Of a stretch of DNA of 15,288 nt, positions 1-8,158 are shown one piece after another; position 1 is the stretch's first letter, and the number at the start of each line of letters is the position of its first letter. Source of the DNA: Gammaproteobacteria bacterium. Its GTDB lineage: Bacteria; Pseudomonadota; Gammaproteobacteria; Acidiferrobacterales; SZUA-150. The translations under genes were made by a program, and so were the position numbers. The notes beneath the pieces were generated by a model. It was not told the origin of the DNA. It ran no database searches and saw only the letters and a list, made by a program, of their open reading frames with translations. The DNA lies in NCBI GenBank assembly GCA_029880755.1, contig JAOUNW010000036.1, positions 1-15,288 on the forward strand, written 5' to 3'.

Positions 1-2
1 CT

Positions 3-929
3 CTTTACGATCAACAATTGGCTACCCTGGCCGCCTCAGGTGAAATGACTTTTCCGGAGTCTCACGCGCCTTTACCGACACCCATCAGTGGTACGCAAGC
101 GTCGCTTCCGGCAGCCCTGGTTCCAGCAAAATTGTCAGCTTCCGCTTATCAAAGCTTTCTCAATTGCCCTTATCAGTTTTATGCGCTCTATGGCCTGAAT
201 TTATCGCCGATAAAAGAAATCACCGAGGACATGGAAAAAAAAGACTATGGCGAATTCGTTCATCGCATCCTGGAGGCCTTCCACACTACCCGAAGCGACC
301 TTCCCGGCCCGTTTGCACAGGAATTGACTCCAGACAATAAGGCCAAGGCGCAGCAGTTACTGGACCAAATTAGTGATGTCGTATTTGCGAACGCGCTTGA
401 ATGCAACTATCTCGCCAAAGGCTGGTTAATTCGCTGGAAAAAGACAATACCCGCCTACCTGGATTGGATCATCAAGCGGCGTCAATCCTGGCAGCCCTTT
501 GGTAGCGAACAGCGTATTAGACAATCTCTAGCAATTAATGGTGACAGGATTGACCTCATCGGCCGACTGGACCAGATTGACCAAAAAGACGATCACTTTT
601 CCATTATTGATTATAAAACCGGTGCAGTCCCGTCACTCCAGGAGGTTGAAACGGCGGAACACATTCAGCTACCGTTCTATGTCCTGCTGCTTAACCAACC
701 GGTAGAACAGGCGCTTTTTCTATCGCTGGATAACGAAAAGATCAGCGATAAGGTGCATCTGGATGGCAACCAACTCTCAGTGCTGACTGAACATCTCCGG
801 GAACAACTGGCTCACAGTTATAAAGCACTGAAACAGGGAACAGTGTTACGAGCGCAGGGCGATACCGATGTTTGCAGTTTTTGTCAGGCTGAGGGCCTAT
901 GCAGACGCGGCTTGTGGGCAAAACAATGA
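3..929 (+). CDS. AddB-like PD-(D/E)XK nuclease with Fe-S cluster, 3' part (5' end outside window)
   Basis: The frame is open to the left edge, so this is the C-terminal part of a larger protein; a TTG at 18 is not needed as a start. It carries a RecB/AddB-type PD-(D/E)XK nuclease: a GEFVHRILEAFH helix (His codon at 261), GRLDQID (Asp at 570), IIDYKTG (Asp at 609, Lys at 615) and a following QLPFY (Gln at 666). Four cysteines fit the AddB/Cas4 iron-sulfur staple: one in NCPYQF (165) and a terminal C-x2-C-x5-C set (873, 882, 900). The protein should act as the AddB-like partner that cuts DNA ends with the helicase encoded next, whose ATG overlaps this stop (ATGA). It resembles the gammaproteobacterial family called 'probable DNA repair protein'. 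That family name is from memory; the nuclease and Fe-S motifs are directly visible. The helicase-like N-terminal part cannot be judged here. Confidence 0.85.
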   Translation, partial: LYDQQLATLAASGEMTFPESHAPLPTPISGTQASLPAALVPAKLSASAYQSFLNCPYQFYALYGLNLSPIKEITEDMEKKDYGEFVHRILEAFHTTRSDLPGPFAQELTPDNKAKAQQLLDQISDVVFANALECNYLAKGWLIRWKKTIPAYLDWIIKRRQSWQPFGSEQRIRQSLAINGDRIDLIGRLDQIDQKDDHFSIIDYKTGAVPSLQEVETAEHIQLPFYVLLLNQPVEQALFLSLDNEKISDKVHLDGNQLSVLTEHLREQLAHSYKALKQGTVLRAQGDTDVCSFCQAEGLCRRGLWAKQ

Positions 930-3900
930 AAAACATCATCACAGACCCGGCGATTATCCAGGCCACTGACCCTGCCGTTAATCTTACAGTACATGCTTCA
1001 GCCGGCACTGGCAAAACCTGGTTACTTACCAGCCGCATTGTACGCTTGCTACTTTCAGGGGCCACGCCTAATAGCATTCTAGCCATAACCTTTACAAGAA
1101 AGGCCGCCAACGAAATCCAGGAACGCGTTCACGAACGATTGTTGCATATGGCTACCACAGATGACGGAGGTCTCGATCACTCATTGCTGGAAATTGGTGT
1201 TACGCCATCAACCGAAATTAAACAACTCGCGAGATCGCTGTATGAGTCTCTACTGCGAACGGAATATCCGTTGCGCGCAACCACCTTTCACGCCTTCTGT
1301 CAGGAGATACTACACCGGTTTCCCCTAGAGGCCGGTATCATGCCCAACTTCGAACTGGCCGAGCAAACAGGTGAGCTTCGCGCAAATGCCTGGAAGCGAC
1401 TGCGAAATCAATTACTCGACCAACCGAACGGCAACCTCGCCAAGTCGGTAGATACTTTGTTAATCGGCTGTAATGGTCTTTCTAATTTTCGAGACGCTCT
1501 GAATAATTTTTTTGATCACCGTAGTGACTGGTGGGCCTACACAGAACATTTTCAGGATCCCGTTGCCGAGGCCACAATGCTTCTGGAGAAAAAACTGGGA
1601 AAAACACTTTCTGATAATCCTTCATCGCGCGTATATCAGGACGAACTACTAAAAAAGAGAGTATATCGGTACGCCACATTGCTGTCTCTGCATGGATCAA
1701 AAACCTACAGGAGCCTAGCGACCCAGGCCATCTCAGCACTGGAACAGGGAGACGAAACAAATACAGCAACAACCTTTGAAAGGCTTTTGTCTGTTTTGTT
1801 TACCCAGCATGGAAGCCCCCGCCAGATGAACCATACAAAAGCGCTGGAGACATCTTTAGGGCAATCACAATGTCAGGAATTGTTGGAGCTACATGTACAG
1901 CTCCAGGATATATTTATTGCTATAAAAGAAGAGGTGAATCGTTATCATACACTGTCACTATCCAGTGCCTGGTACTATTGCGGCAATCAGTTGCTTGCGC
2001 ATTATCAGGATATTAAACAGGAGATGGGCGTACTGGACTTTACCGATTTGGAATGGAATGCCTATCTTCTGCTAACACAAAGTGACCATGCACAATGGAT
2101 ACAATACAAACTGGACCAACGTATAAATCACCTTCTTATTGATGAGTTCCAGGATACCAATCCTACCCAATGGCAATTACTGTTACCATTACTGCAGGAA
2201 ATGGCGGCTGGTTCCAGTGACAGGCAACGAAGTGTCTTTCTGGTAGGAGATGAAAAACAATCCATTTACGGGTTTCGCCGGGCCGACCCCAGATTATTTA
2301 ATACTGCTCATGACTGGCTGGCATCTCATCTACAGGCCAACAGCCACAAACAACACAAGTCACGACGATCATCAGCAGCGATTACCAACTTCGTGAATCT
2401 GGTGTTTACTGAATCGGAGTCACTGCCGACGCCAATATTAAGGGATTTTCCAACTCACGATACCCATCATGATTCGCTTTGGGGGCGAGTGGAACTTCTG
2501 CCATTGGTTGAATCGGGCGAAACAGAATTGCTTGTTAATTGTTCCGGCTATCGTGATCCTCTGACCATGCCGCGGATCACTGCCACCGATGCCCGCTATG
2601 AGAAAGAGGCCACGCTTATCGTTGAACGCATCAAGTCATTAATAGGCCAGCCAATTCACGATCAAAGCGGATACCGACCCACAAGATACAGCGATATTCT
2701 GATATTAGTGAGAGACCGCAAACCGATACAGTACTATGAAAGCGCTCTACAGCAAGCCGGCATACCTTTTTCCGGCGCCAGCAGAAGTTCCTTTCTGGAT
2801 TATCTGGAGGTTCGGGACATGATTAACCTGCTGCAATCTCTATCAGCGCCTTATGACAACCTGGCACTGGCATCAGTGTTGCGCTCTCCTGTATTTTCCT
2901 GCTCCGATCAAGACCTCCAGTTTCTTGCACAGTTTCACGATGAAATACCTGACTGGCTCGAGCGCCTGAACCTGCTCAGCGACAAGACTCATGCTCACCT
3001 TCTTCGTGCGCAGAGATATCTATCCAAATGGCGGCAACAGGCCGATCGAATACCGGTACATGATCTTCTGGACCAGATATTTAATGATGCCGATGTCATG
3101 GCTCGCTATCAGGCCTCCTCACCCGAAAATAGAAAAACACAGGTTGTTGCTAATTTGGGGCATTTTCTGCAACTTGCTCTGGATGTGGACAGTGGGCGTT
3201 ACCCCAGCTTGTCACGGTTTCTTTTCTGGCTAAAAGCCTCTACCAAAGGTGAACAGGAGGCGCCCTCCGAACCAGTAATCACTGCGGAAGAAAAAGTCAG
3301 AATCATGACTATCCATGCAGCCAAAGGCCTGGAATCGCCAGTTGTTTTCCTGGCTGATACAGCACGGGCATTTCGTGTTGATAGGGGTTATCGCGCATTG
3401 ATTAACTGGCCTGCCGAGGACCGCCGACCTAATACGTTCCACTTTATTGGAAAAAAAGAGTCCCTTGACATCGTTTCCAATACGACACTTGAGCAGGAAA
3501 AATCTTCAAAAGAACGTGAGGAGCACAACCTGCTCTATGTGGCACTGACCCGTGCCAAACAATTGCTTATTATCTCCGGGTGTGCTCCAAGAAAAGGTAG
3601 TGACCTGGGCTGGTACGGCTACATTGCCGCAAGAGTACCGGAGTCTACTCATCTTTTTGAGCATGGAGAAATCCAGGTACCGGTAGACCTTCCCGGCACA
3701 CATACTCAGGTTCAGGAAAGCATTATGGAGCGAGAATTGATGCAACGCATGGATTTGCCTTCATCTCATACCCTGCTTAACCCCAGTCTGCAAGCACAGG
3801 AGGATGTAAAACCCAAAGAACAAGCCGATTACTCTTTTGCCAAACATAAGGCGTCAGCTAAATTGAGGGGAACAGCGATTCATCGTATGCTGGAGGTCCT

Positions 3901-4351
3901 ATCCGTTAGTAACAATTCCGATAATGTGGAGCAGCTTAGACGGGAATTATCTAATTCACTGTCAGCAAGATTATTCGATAACTATCTCAACGAGGTACTC
4001 TCGATACTTTCCGATCCTCAACTGAAGGAGATTTTTGATAGATCCCGCTATGACGCCGCCTATAATGAGCTGCCCATACTTTACTACAGTGCTGAACAAC
4101 CGGTTTACGGCATTATCGACCGAATTGTTGTGCAAGAGAACGTGGTCACATTAATTGACTACAAAACACATAGCAAAGCATCTCCGGAAACAGTCAATGA
4201 TATTGCCAACGATTATAAATCCCAAATGAAGTGGTACGCCCAAGGCGCTGCCAAATTATGGCCGGGAAAAACTATTCGAACACTGCTATTGTTTACTGCC
4301 TGCCGAACACCAGTGGAAATAACACCTGAATCCGGAAATACTTCCATTTAA
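926..4351 (+). CDS. AddA-like UvrD/Rep-family helicase with C-terminal nuclease
   Basis: A 1141-residue superfamily 1A helicase-nuclease that should unwind and degrade double-strand break ends for recombination, together with the AddB-like product upstream. Visible motifs: Walker A ASAGTGKT (24-31), TFTRKAANE (motif Ia), TTFHAFC, Walker B LLIDEFQDT (D406, E407), GDEKQSIYGFRRAD (motif III), TIHAAKGLE (795-803, motif V) and LLYVALTRAK (up to K878, motif VI). The C-terminal PD-(D/E)XK nuclease has E1048 in YNELP, D1065 in GIIDR and LIDYKTH (D1078, K1080), so both activities look intact. I chose the ATG at 926, which overlaps the upstream TGA as ATGA and implies translational coupling; an in-frame ATG at 899 would add nine residues inside the upstream gene. 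RecB is the other possible reading, but the AddB-like neighbour and lack of recC/recD in view favour AddA. The gene ends one base before the stop of a convergent gene. Confidence 0.9.
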   Translation: MKNIITDPAIIQATDPAVNLTVHASAGTGKTWLLTSRIVRLLLSGATPNSILAITFTRKAANEIQERVHERLLHMATTDDGGLDHSLLEIGVTPSTEIKQLARSLYESLLRTEYPLRATTFHAFCQEILHRFPLEAGIMPNFELAEQTGELRANAWKRLRNQLLDQPNGNLAKSVDTLLIGCNGLSNFRDALNNFFDHRSDWWAYTEHFQDPVAEATMLLEKKLGKTLSDNPSSRVYQDELLKKRVYRYATLLSLHGSKTYRSLATQAISALEQGDETNTATTFERLLSVLFTQHGSPRQMNHTKALETSLGQSQCQELLELHVQLQDIFIAIKEEVNRYHTLSLSSAWYYCGNQLLAHYQDIKQEMGVLDFTDLEWNAYLLLTQSDHAQWIQYKLDQRINHLLIDEFQDTNPTQWQLLLPLLQEMAAGSSDRQRSVFLVGDEKQSIYGFRRADPRLFNTAHDWLASHLQANSHKQHKSRRSSAAITNFVNLVFTESESLPTPILRDFPTHDTHHDSLWGRVELLPLVESGETELLVNCSGYRDPLTMPRITATDARYEKEATLIVERIKSLIGQPIHDQSGYRPTRYSDILILVRDRKPIQYYESALQQAGIPFSGASRSSFLDYLEVRDMINLLQSLSAPYDNLALASVLRSPVFSCSDQDLQFLAQFHDEIPDWLERLNLLSDKTHAHLLRAQRYLSKWRQQADRIPVHDLLDQIFNDADVMARYQASSPENRKTQVVANLGHFLQLALDVDSGRYPSLSRFLFWLKASTKGEQEAPSEPVITAEEKVRIMTIHAAKGLESPVVFLADTARAFRVDRGYRALINWPAEDRRPNTFHFIGKKESLDIVSNTTLEQEKSSKEREEHNLLYVALTRAKQLLIISGCAPRKGSDLGWYGYIAARVPESTHLFEHGEIQVPVDLPGTHTQVQESIMERELMQRMDLPSSHTLLNPSLQAQEDVKPKEQADYSFAKHKASAKLRGTAIHRMLEVLSVSNNSDNVEQLRRELSNSLSARLFDNYLNEVLSILSDPQLKEIFDRSRYDAAYNELPILYYSAEQPVYGIIDRIVVQENVVTLIDYKTHSKASPETVNDIANDYKSQMKWYAQGAAKLWPGKTIRTLLLFTACRTPVEITPESGNTSI

Positions 4352-4352
4352 A

Positions 4353-5684
4353 TTACTTATTTTTATCCCGATCCAGATCAGGCGCATTTCTCGCTGTCTC
4401 TATAGCCTGGCTTCTTTTAGCCACAGTTGTCAGGTAAGCACTGAACAAAAGATGGTGAAGATTCCGATCGACGGCCTCCCAATTATCCGTCATGAATCCG
4501 ATGTCGCCGTAGTGGCCTGAAACATTTTCCGGTGTATCGACCTGACTATTGTCATCACTGTAGTAGTTTCGGTAGCGAATGGGCAAACTGTCTGGCACAG
4601 CAATACTCAACAGTAGATCACCATAGGTGCTTGCCATATGGATATACCTGTCAGAATAATTATTAAACTCTTTTTCCCCTGACGTCATATTACCGTCTAT
4701 AACAAGACCTTCTCTCTGATTATCGCTGTATATCTTTGCCTGTAATTCTGGCAGGTCATCCCGCCAGTCCAGGCTTATACGGGTATGCAGATCGGAGAAA
4801 AAGGTACCAATAGAAAATGGCAGATCAATCAGAGTATCTACATATAGATTATGCCTATAGGCAACAAAATCGATTTCAATAGCGGGTGTTTTAATAAACC
4901 AGAACATGCGAACACGGTTGCTGGTACGTCGTATCACTCTTATCGGCCCATCTTTGGCTGCCACGAGTCTCGATTTGTAATCATCCTGAGTGCGCTCAAA
5001 ATCATATTTATGCAGAAACTTACCGAAGTGCCGGATCTTCATGGTATCCATTATATTCGGGGACCAGTCTCTCTGTTGTGGCTCTTTACGCTGAAAATGG
5101 TTCATCAAAAAAGGCAATGTCCTGGAAAATCCGATCTTATAATTATCTGTCTCAATAATGTCCCTGTCTCTATCATAGGATACGTAATCCCTAAGCATCG
5201 ATGGGTATTGGCTTATTAATTCATTCCTGACATAGAACCACTTTCTGGTTCCATCGCGGGGATCAGTCAGCATCACTTCGGCAATCACTGCGCTATCCAG
5301 TAAACCCGGTGGCGACTTTTCTCCCAGGTCGCAAGTCATTAGCGCAAGCTCGTCATTGCCATCAACGATACTGTCTGATTCATTTTTTTGATCCCGCTGA
5401 CTCGCGGGGATTTGATAAAGACCGTTGTGATCACGGCGATCTAGCTGGAATGGAATAGATATCCACTTCCCTCCACGAAAAGCATATATATTGATGGAAC
5501 CAATGCGTTGTCCGATCAAGGCAGGTATTTCATGGGCCGCCAATACCACGGGATAAAGCGGCAACGAAACAGGGTAACGGAACTCATAGGAGGGGTTCTG
5601 ACCACCACCATCCAGCGGCCGGCCCATAGCCAACATGGAAACAATAATCAGTAGCAGGAATAACGCTATTGATCGTATCTCCAT
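4353..5684 (-). CDS. Exported protein of unknown function (443 aa)
   Basis: I do not recognise this family with confidence. From the ATG at 5684 the protein begins MEIRSIALFLLLIIVSMLAMG, a plausible signal peptide or lone membrane anchor. The rest is soluble, rich in aromatic and charged residues and beta-strand-like, with landmarks GGKWISIPFQLDRRD, IVDGNDELALM and TDPRDGTRKWFYV near the N-terminus. I see no known catalytic motif and no LPxTG or barrel terminus. An in-frame ATG at 5729 would add 15 residues (including Cys-Arg-Arg); 5684 places the charged n-region directly before the hydrophobic core, but neither start has a clear Shine-Dalgarno sequence. The gene stands alone and is convergent with the addA-like gene with one base between stops, so the two mRNA ends may overlap. 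Expected location: periplasm or outer face of a membrane, inferred from the N-terminus only. Confidence 0.75.
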   Translation of the reverse strand: MEIRSIALFLLLIIVSMLAMGRPLDGGGQNPSYEFRYPVSLPLYPVVLAAHEIPALIGQRIGSINIYAFRGGKWISIPFQLDRRDHNGLYQIPASQRDQKNESDSIVDGNDELALMTCDLGEKSPPGLLDSAVIAEVMLTDPRDGTRKWFYVRNELISQYPSMLRDYVSYDRDRDIIETDNYKIGFSRTLPFLMNHFQRKEPQQRDWSPNIMDTMKIRHFGKFLHKYDFERTQDDYKSRLVAAKDGPIRVIRRTSNRVRMFWFIKTPAIEIDFVAYRHNLYVDTLIDLPFSIGTFFSDLHTRISLDWRDDLPELQAKIYSDNQREGLVIDGNMTSGEKEFNNYSDRYIHMASTYGDLLLSIAVPDSLPIRYRNYYSDDNSQVDTPENVSGHYGDIGFMTDNWEAVDRNLHHLLFSAYLTTVAKRSQAIETARNAPDLDRDKNK

Positions 5685-5799
5685 TACTAAAATTCTACGG
5701 CACAAAGATACCCATTGGCTCGGCATCATTTATCATGTCAAGAAATCCGGCACCGGCGCAAGAGTTATTATTTCCCAAGTTTTAACTGGCAAAAAAATA

Positions 5800-5865
5800 C
5801 CCGCCTTCCTATTTACCCTTGTCGATAAAGAGAGGACAGAGGATGTGGGTAAATAACAAAGCGGG
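5800..5865. other. Long imperfect hairpin, possible structured RNA or regulatory element
   Basis: The arms TATTTACCC (5810-5818) and GGGTAAATA (5847-5855) are perfect inverted repeats. An outer stem CCCGC (5800-5804) with GCGGG (5861-5865) is separated from them by a symmetric 5-by-5 internal loop. Inside the apical 28 bases, TGTC (5820-5823) can pair with GACA (5835-5838). There is no U-tract, so a simple terminator is unlikely. It lies 116 bases or more upstream of the minus-strand gene and could be in its leader, an independent RNA, or an operator-like site. Function is unknown. Confidence 0.4.
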
Positions 5866-6042
5866 CTGACCCATTGATTAATCGCTTGCTCACCGAGTCA
5901 AACCGCCTAGCATAGTGATTGCGGCATGCCGTCATGAGGCGAAAGTACCAGGATACCCACACCCCGCCTGTTGACGGAACCAGCGGATCTAAATCAAGGG
6001 AGAACACGAATCAATAATACCCGCCACAACAATCTCTGGAAA

Positions 6043-6059
6043 TGCGGCATAATGCCGCA
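6043..6059. promoter_or_regulatory. 17-bp palindrome, candidate RegA/RegR box upstream of regB
   Basis: TGCGGCAT and ATGCCGCA form a perfect inverted repeat around one central A. The inner 15 bases fit 14 of 15 positions of the RegR-box consensus as I remember it for Bradyrhizobium RegR, GNG(A/G)C(A/G)TTNNGNCGC. The octamer TGCGGCAT also occurs at 5920-5927 inside a shorter palindrome. The centre lies about 55 bases before the transcription start predicted from the -10 at 6094-6099, a normal position for an activator. Autoregulation by RegA is inferred. Confidence 0.5.
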
Positions 6060-6093
6060 CCCCGCGACCAGCAACCTGATTCTGTTTTATGGG

Positions 6094-6099
6094 TATACT
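6094..6099 (+). promoter_or_regulatory. Candidate -10 element of the regBA promoter
   Basis: TATACT matches the sigma-70 -10 consensus at five of six positions. No good -35 hexamer lies 16-18 bases upstream, which would suit a promoter needing an activator. Transcription from it would start near 6105, almost at the regB ATG, giving a leaderless or nearly leaderless message. Confidence 0.4.
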
Positions 6100-6107
6100 A
6101 GGCTTAT

Positions 6108-7388
6108 ATGTTTACATTAGCCTCCAAGGAATCAGTCACTTCTGCCCGGCTCAATATGAGACGCCTGTTTCTGCTGCGTAGCATCGGTATCGTCGGCCAG
6201 ATTCTTGTGATTGTCATAGCAACGAAATGGCTCAAGTTTACCCTGCCACTCATGGCACTAACGGCCATTCTGGTAACCCTGACTCTGTGGAATACCATAG
6301 TCTGGTGGCGACTTCGTTTACCCCATCCCATCCACGACACTGAGTTCTTTCTTCATTTAACTGTGGATGTAATTGCATTGGGTGGTATTCTGTTTTTCAC
6401 CGGCGGCGCCACCAATCCCTTTGCCTGGTTCTTTTTGTTGCCTCTCATGATTGCGGCGGCAGTTTTACCTAAATTATTCGTTTGGTTAATGGCGGCACTG
6501 ACCATAGGCTGCTACTCCCTGCTAATGATATATTATATTCCCATTGAAACCATGCACCATTCTGCGCATGGCGAATTTCAACAACATGTGATTGGCATGT
6601 GGTCAGGATTTGTCTTGAGTGCACTGATGGTGGCCTACTTTGTAACAGATATGGCCGGTACTCTGCGTGATCGCGATCGGGTGCTGGCACAGGCCCGGGA
6701 GCAACGACTACGTGACGAGCGCCTGGTGGCATTGGGTACACTGGCGGCAGGTGTTGCCCACGAACTGGGCACACCGCTGGGAACCATGGCTATTGTTACC
6801 AGCGATCTGGAGCAGGACTACCCTGCAGCAAAAGATGCCCAACTCAATCAAAAACTGAACATCATCAAGAATCAGATTTCCCGTTGCAAACAGGCGCTAT
6901 CGACTATTTCAGCCTCGGCAGGTGAAATCCGGGCGGAGTCCGGTGAACTTAAACCTGTTGAACAATATCTCGATAACCTGATACGGGAATGGCAACAACG
7001 GCGACCAGATGTTCAACTGCATTCATCGCTTAGCCGGAATTGCCCGCCAGCCAATCTGATCGCAGAACAAACATTAACCCAGGCCTTGACCAACATTCTG
7101 GATAATGCGGCGGATGTCTCACCCCAATGGGTGGAAATCAAAGGCCACTGGAATCAGACAGAATTAATTATAGAGATAAACGATAACGGGCCGGGGCTAA
7201 GCCAAGAGGCCAGCGAGTCTCTTGGGAAAAAACCCTTCAGCACCAAGCAACAGGGGCTTGGACTGGGACTTTTTCTGGCTCACACTGTTATTGAGCGACT
7301 AGGAGGCAATGTGACGCTGTATAATAGAGAAACCGGAGGCGTGTGCACCCGGGTTACCCTGCCTCTGGCAGTAACCCAATTATCGTAG
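6108..7388 (+). CDS. regB: Redox-sensing histidine kinase RegB (PrrB/ActS family)
   Basis: A 426-residue membrane sensor kinase that should control the phosphorylation of the RegA-type regulator encoded next, in response to respiratory redox state. About six transmembrane segments cover residues 20-182. The family quinone-binding heptapeptide GGxxNPF is present as GGATNPF (99-105). The H-box reads LVALGTLAAGVAHELGTP with the phosphorylated His218; the RegB redox cysteine is matched by C260 in SRCKQAL, 42 residues later (H225 and C265 in Rhodobacter RegB). The ATPase domain has NILDNAADVS (N-box), DNGPGL (G1) and GLGLGLFLAH (G2). An in-frame stop at 6099-6101 limits the start to 6108 or the later ATG at 6156; neither has a strong Shine-Dalgarno sequence. 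The regA gene follows after 10 bases, so the two form an operon. Alphaproteobacterial regB/prrB is the best-studied relative; gammaproteobacterial versions are also known. Confidence 0.92.
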   Translation: MFTLASKESVTSARLNMRRLFLLRSIGIVGQILVIVIATKWLKFTLPLMALTAILVTLTLWNTIVWWRLRLPHPIHDTEFFLHLTVDVIALGGILFFTGGATNPFAWFFLLPLMIAAAVLPKLFVWLMAALTIGCYSLLMIYYIPIETMHHSAHGEFQQHVIGMWSGFVLSALMVAYFVTDMAGTLRDRDRVLAQAREQRLRDERLVALGTLAAGVAHELGTPLGTMAIVTSDLEQDYPAAKDAQLNQKLNIIKNQISRCKQALSTISASAGEIRAESGELKPVEQYLDNLIREWQQRRPDVQLHSSLSRNCPPANLIAEQTLTQALTNILDNAADVSPQWVEIKGHWNQTELIIEINDNGPGLSQEASESLGKKPFSTKQQGLGLGLFLAHTVIERLGGNVTLYNRETGGVCTRVTLPLAVTQLS

Positions 7389-7398
7389 AACTGAGTCG

Positions 7399-7947
7399 AT
7401 GCGAGAACCGTTAATACCACAGCCCCTGCTTTTAGTGGATGATGACGTGACGTTTTGCGAGGTACTGGGAAGTGCCCTGAGCAAACGCGGCTTCACCGTC
7501 GCCACCGCTACGGGCATTGATCAGGCTCTGGCGACCGCCGATAAACTGGTCCCCGAGTATGCCGTAGTGGACTTACGCATCGGCCAAGAGTCGGGATTAA
7601 ACCTGGTTGCCGAACTCAAGGCGCGCCACGAAAGCTTACGCATTGTTATCCTTACCGGTTATGCCAGCATCGCCACAGCTGTTGAAGCGATCAAGCTTGG
7701 TGCTAATCACTACCTGACCAAACCGGCGGACGTGGATGAAATCGTACGCGCCTTGAACCGGGAAGGAACCGGAGACCCTGATGTTGAGCCAGCCAATGCC
7801 CCGGTATCCGTTAAACGATTGGAATGGGAGCACCTGCAAAAAGTGCTTCTGGACCACGACGGCAATATTTCCGCTGCAGCCCGGGCCCTGGGGATGCATC
7901 GGCGCACCTTGCAACGCAAGCTGGCCAAACATCCGGTAAAAAAATAG
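7399..7947 (+). CDS. regA: Response regulator RegA (PrrA/ActR family)
   Basis: A 182-residue, two-domain DNA-binding regulator, the usual RegA length. The receiver domain has the acidic pocket LLVDDD (13-16), phosphoacceptor D58 in YAVVDLR, T86 in VILTGYAS and K108 in YLTKPAD. A linker with the family's proline region leads to VKRLEWEHLQKVLL and a Fis-type helix-turn-helix at about 156-177 (NISAAARALGMHRRTLQRKL), nearly the RegA/PrrA/ActR consensus. In this family the phosphorylated protein activates or represses genes for respiration, photosynthesis, nitrogen or carbon fixation by redox state; which genes are controlled here is unknown. The start ATG lies 10 bases after the regB stop. A terminator about 100 bases after the stop ends the operon. 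The palindrome upstream of regB is a candidate binding site. Confidence 0.93.
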   Translation: MREPLIPQPLLLVDDDVTFCEVLGSALSKRGFTVATATGIDQALATADKLVPEYAVVDLRIGQESGLNLVAELKARHESLRIVILTGYASIATAVEAIKLGANHYLTKPADVDEIVRALNREGTGDPDVEPANAPVSVKRLEWEHLQKVLLDHDGNISAAARALGMHRRTLQRKLAKHPVKK

Positions 7948-8049
7948 TCTCTCTGACCATTACAATCATTAATTAATCAATAAGTTATATACTATTCCCA
8001 CACTCAAAACCTATTTACCTTCCCGGCTGACTGCGATACACTGCCTGCC

Positions 8050-8072
8050 CGGGATGATTATCCCGCTTTTTT
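8050..8072 (+). terminator. Rho-independent terminator after regBA
   Basis: CGGGAT (8050-8055) pairs with ATCCCG (8060-8065) around a GATT loop and is followed by C and six T. It lies 102 bases after the regA stop and 86 bases before the lipoprotein gene, separating the two units. Confidence 0.75.
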
Positions 8073-8158
8073 ACTGTGCTAATATCTACTGGCCCGTAAA
8101 AACGAGACAAATTAGTAAACATAATTAAAAAGTAACTTTGTAGTACGGAGAGAGTGAT

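Larger units (their letters stand above)
5685..6107. other. Noncoding spacer between divergent genes, with hairpin and palindromes
   Basis: About 420 bases with no supported gene. Short ORFs here (for example minus strand 5813-6007) show no family features. It holds a long imperfect hairpin at 5800-5865, a 10-bp palindrome at 5922-5931, a 17-bp palindrome at 6043-6059 and a -10-like TATACT at 6094-6099. It must contain the promoters of the minus-strand exported protein and of regB; a consensus TTGACA on the minus strand at 5741-5736 has no well-spaced -10 partner. Confidence 0.6.

Noticed and set aside
742..1110. Minus-strand ORF of 122 codons
   Set aside because: It overlaps the AddB- and AddA-like genes, whose motifs are unmistakable, and its translation shows no family features.
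5736..5741. Consensus TTGACA -35 on the minus strand for the exported-protein gene
   Set aside because: No acceptable -10 lies 16-18 bases downstream; the nearest TATCTT is 25 bases away.
5635..5856. Plus-strand ORF of 73 codons
   Set aside because: It overlaps the start of the minus-strand exported protein, whose signal peptide is better supported, and has no domain.
5813..6007. Minus-strand ORF of 64 codons in the regB spacer
   Set aside because: No recognisable domain, no clear ribosome binding site, and it overlaps the hairpin and palindromes that explain the sequence better.
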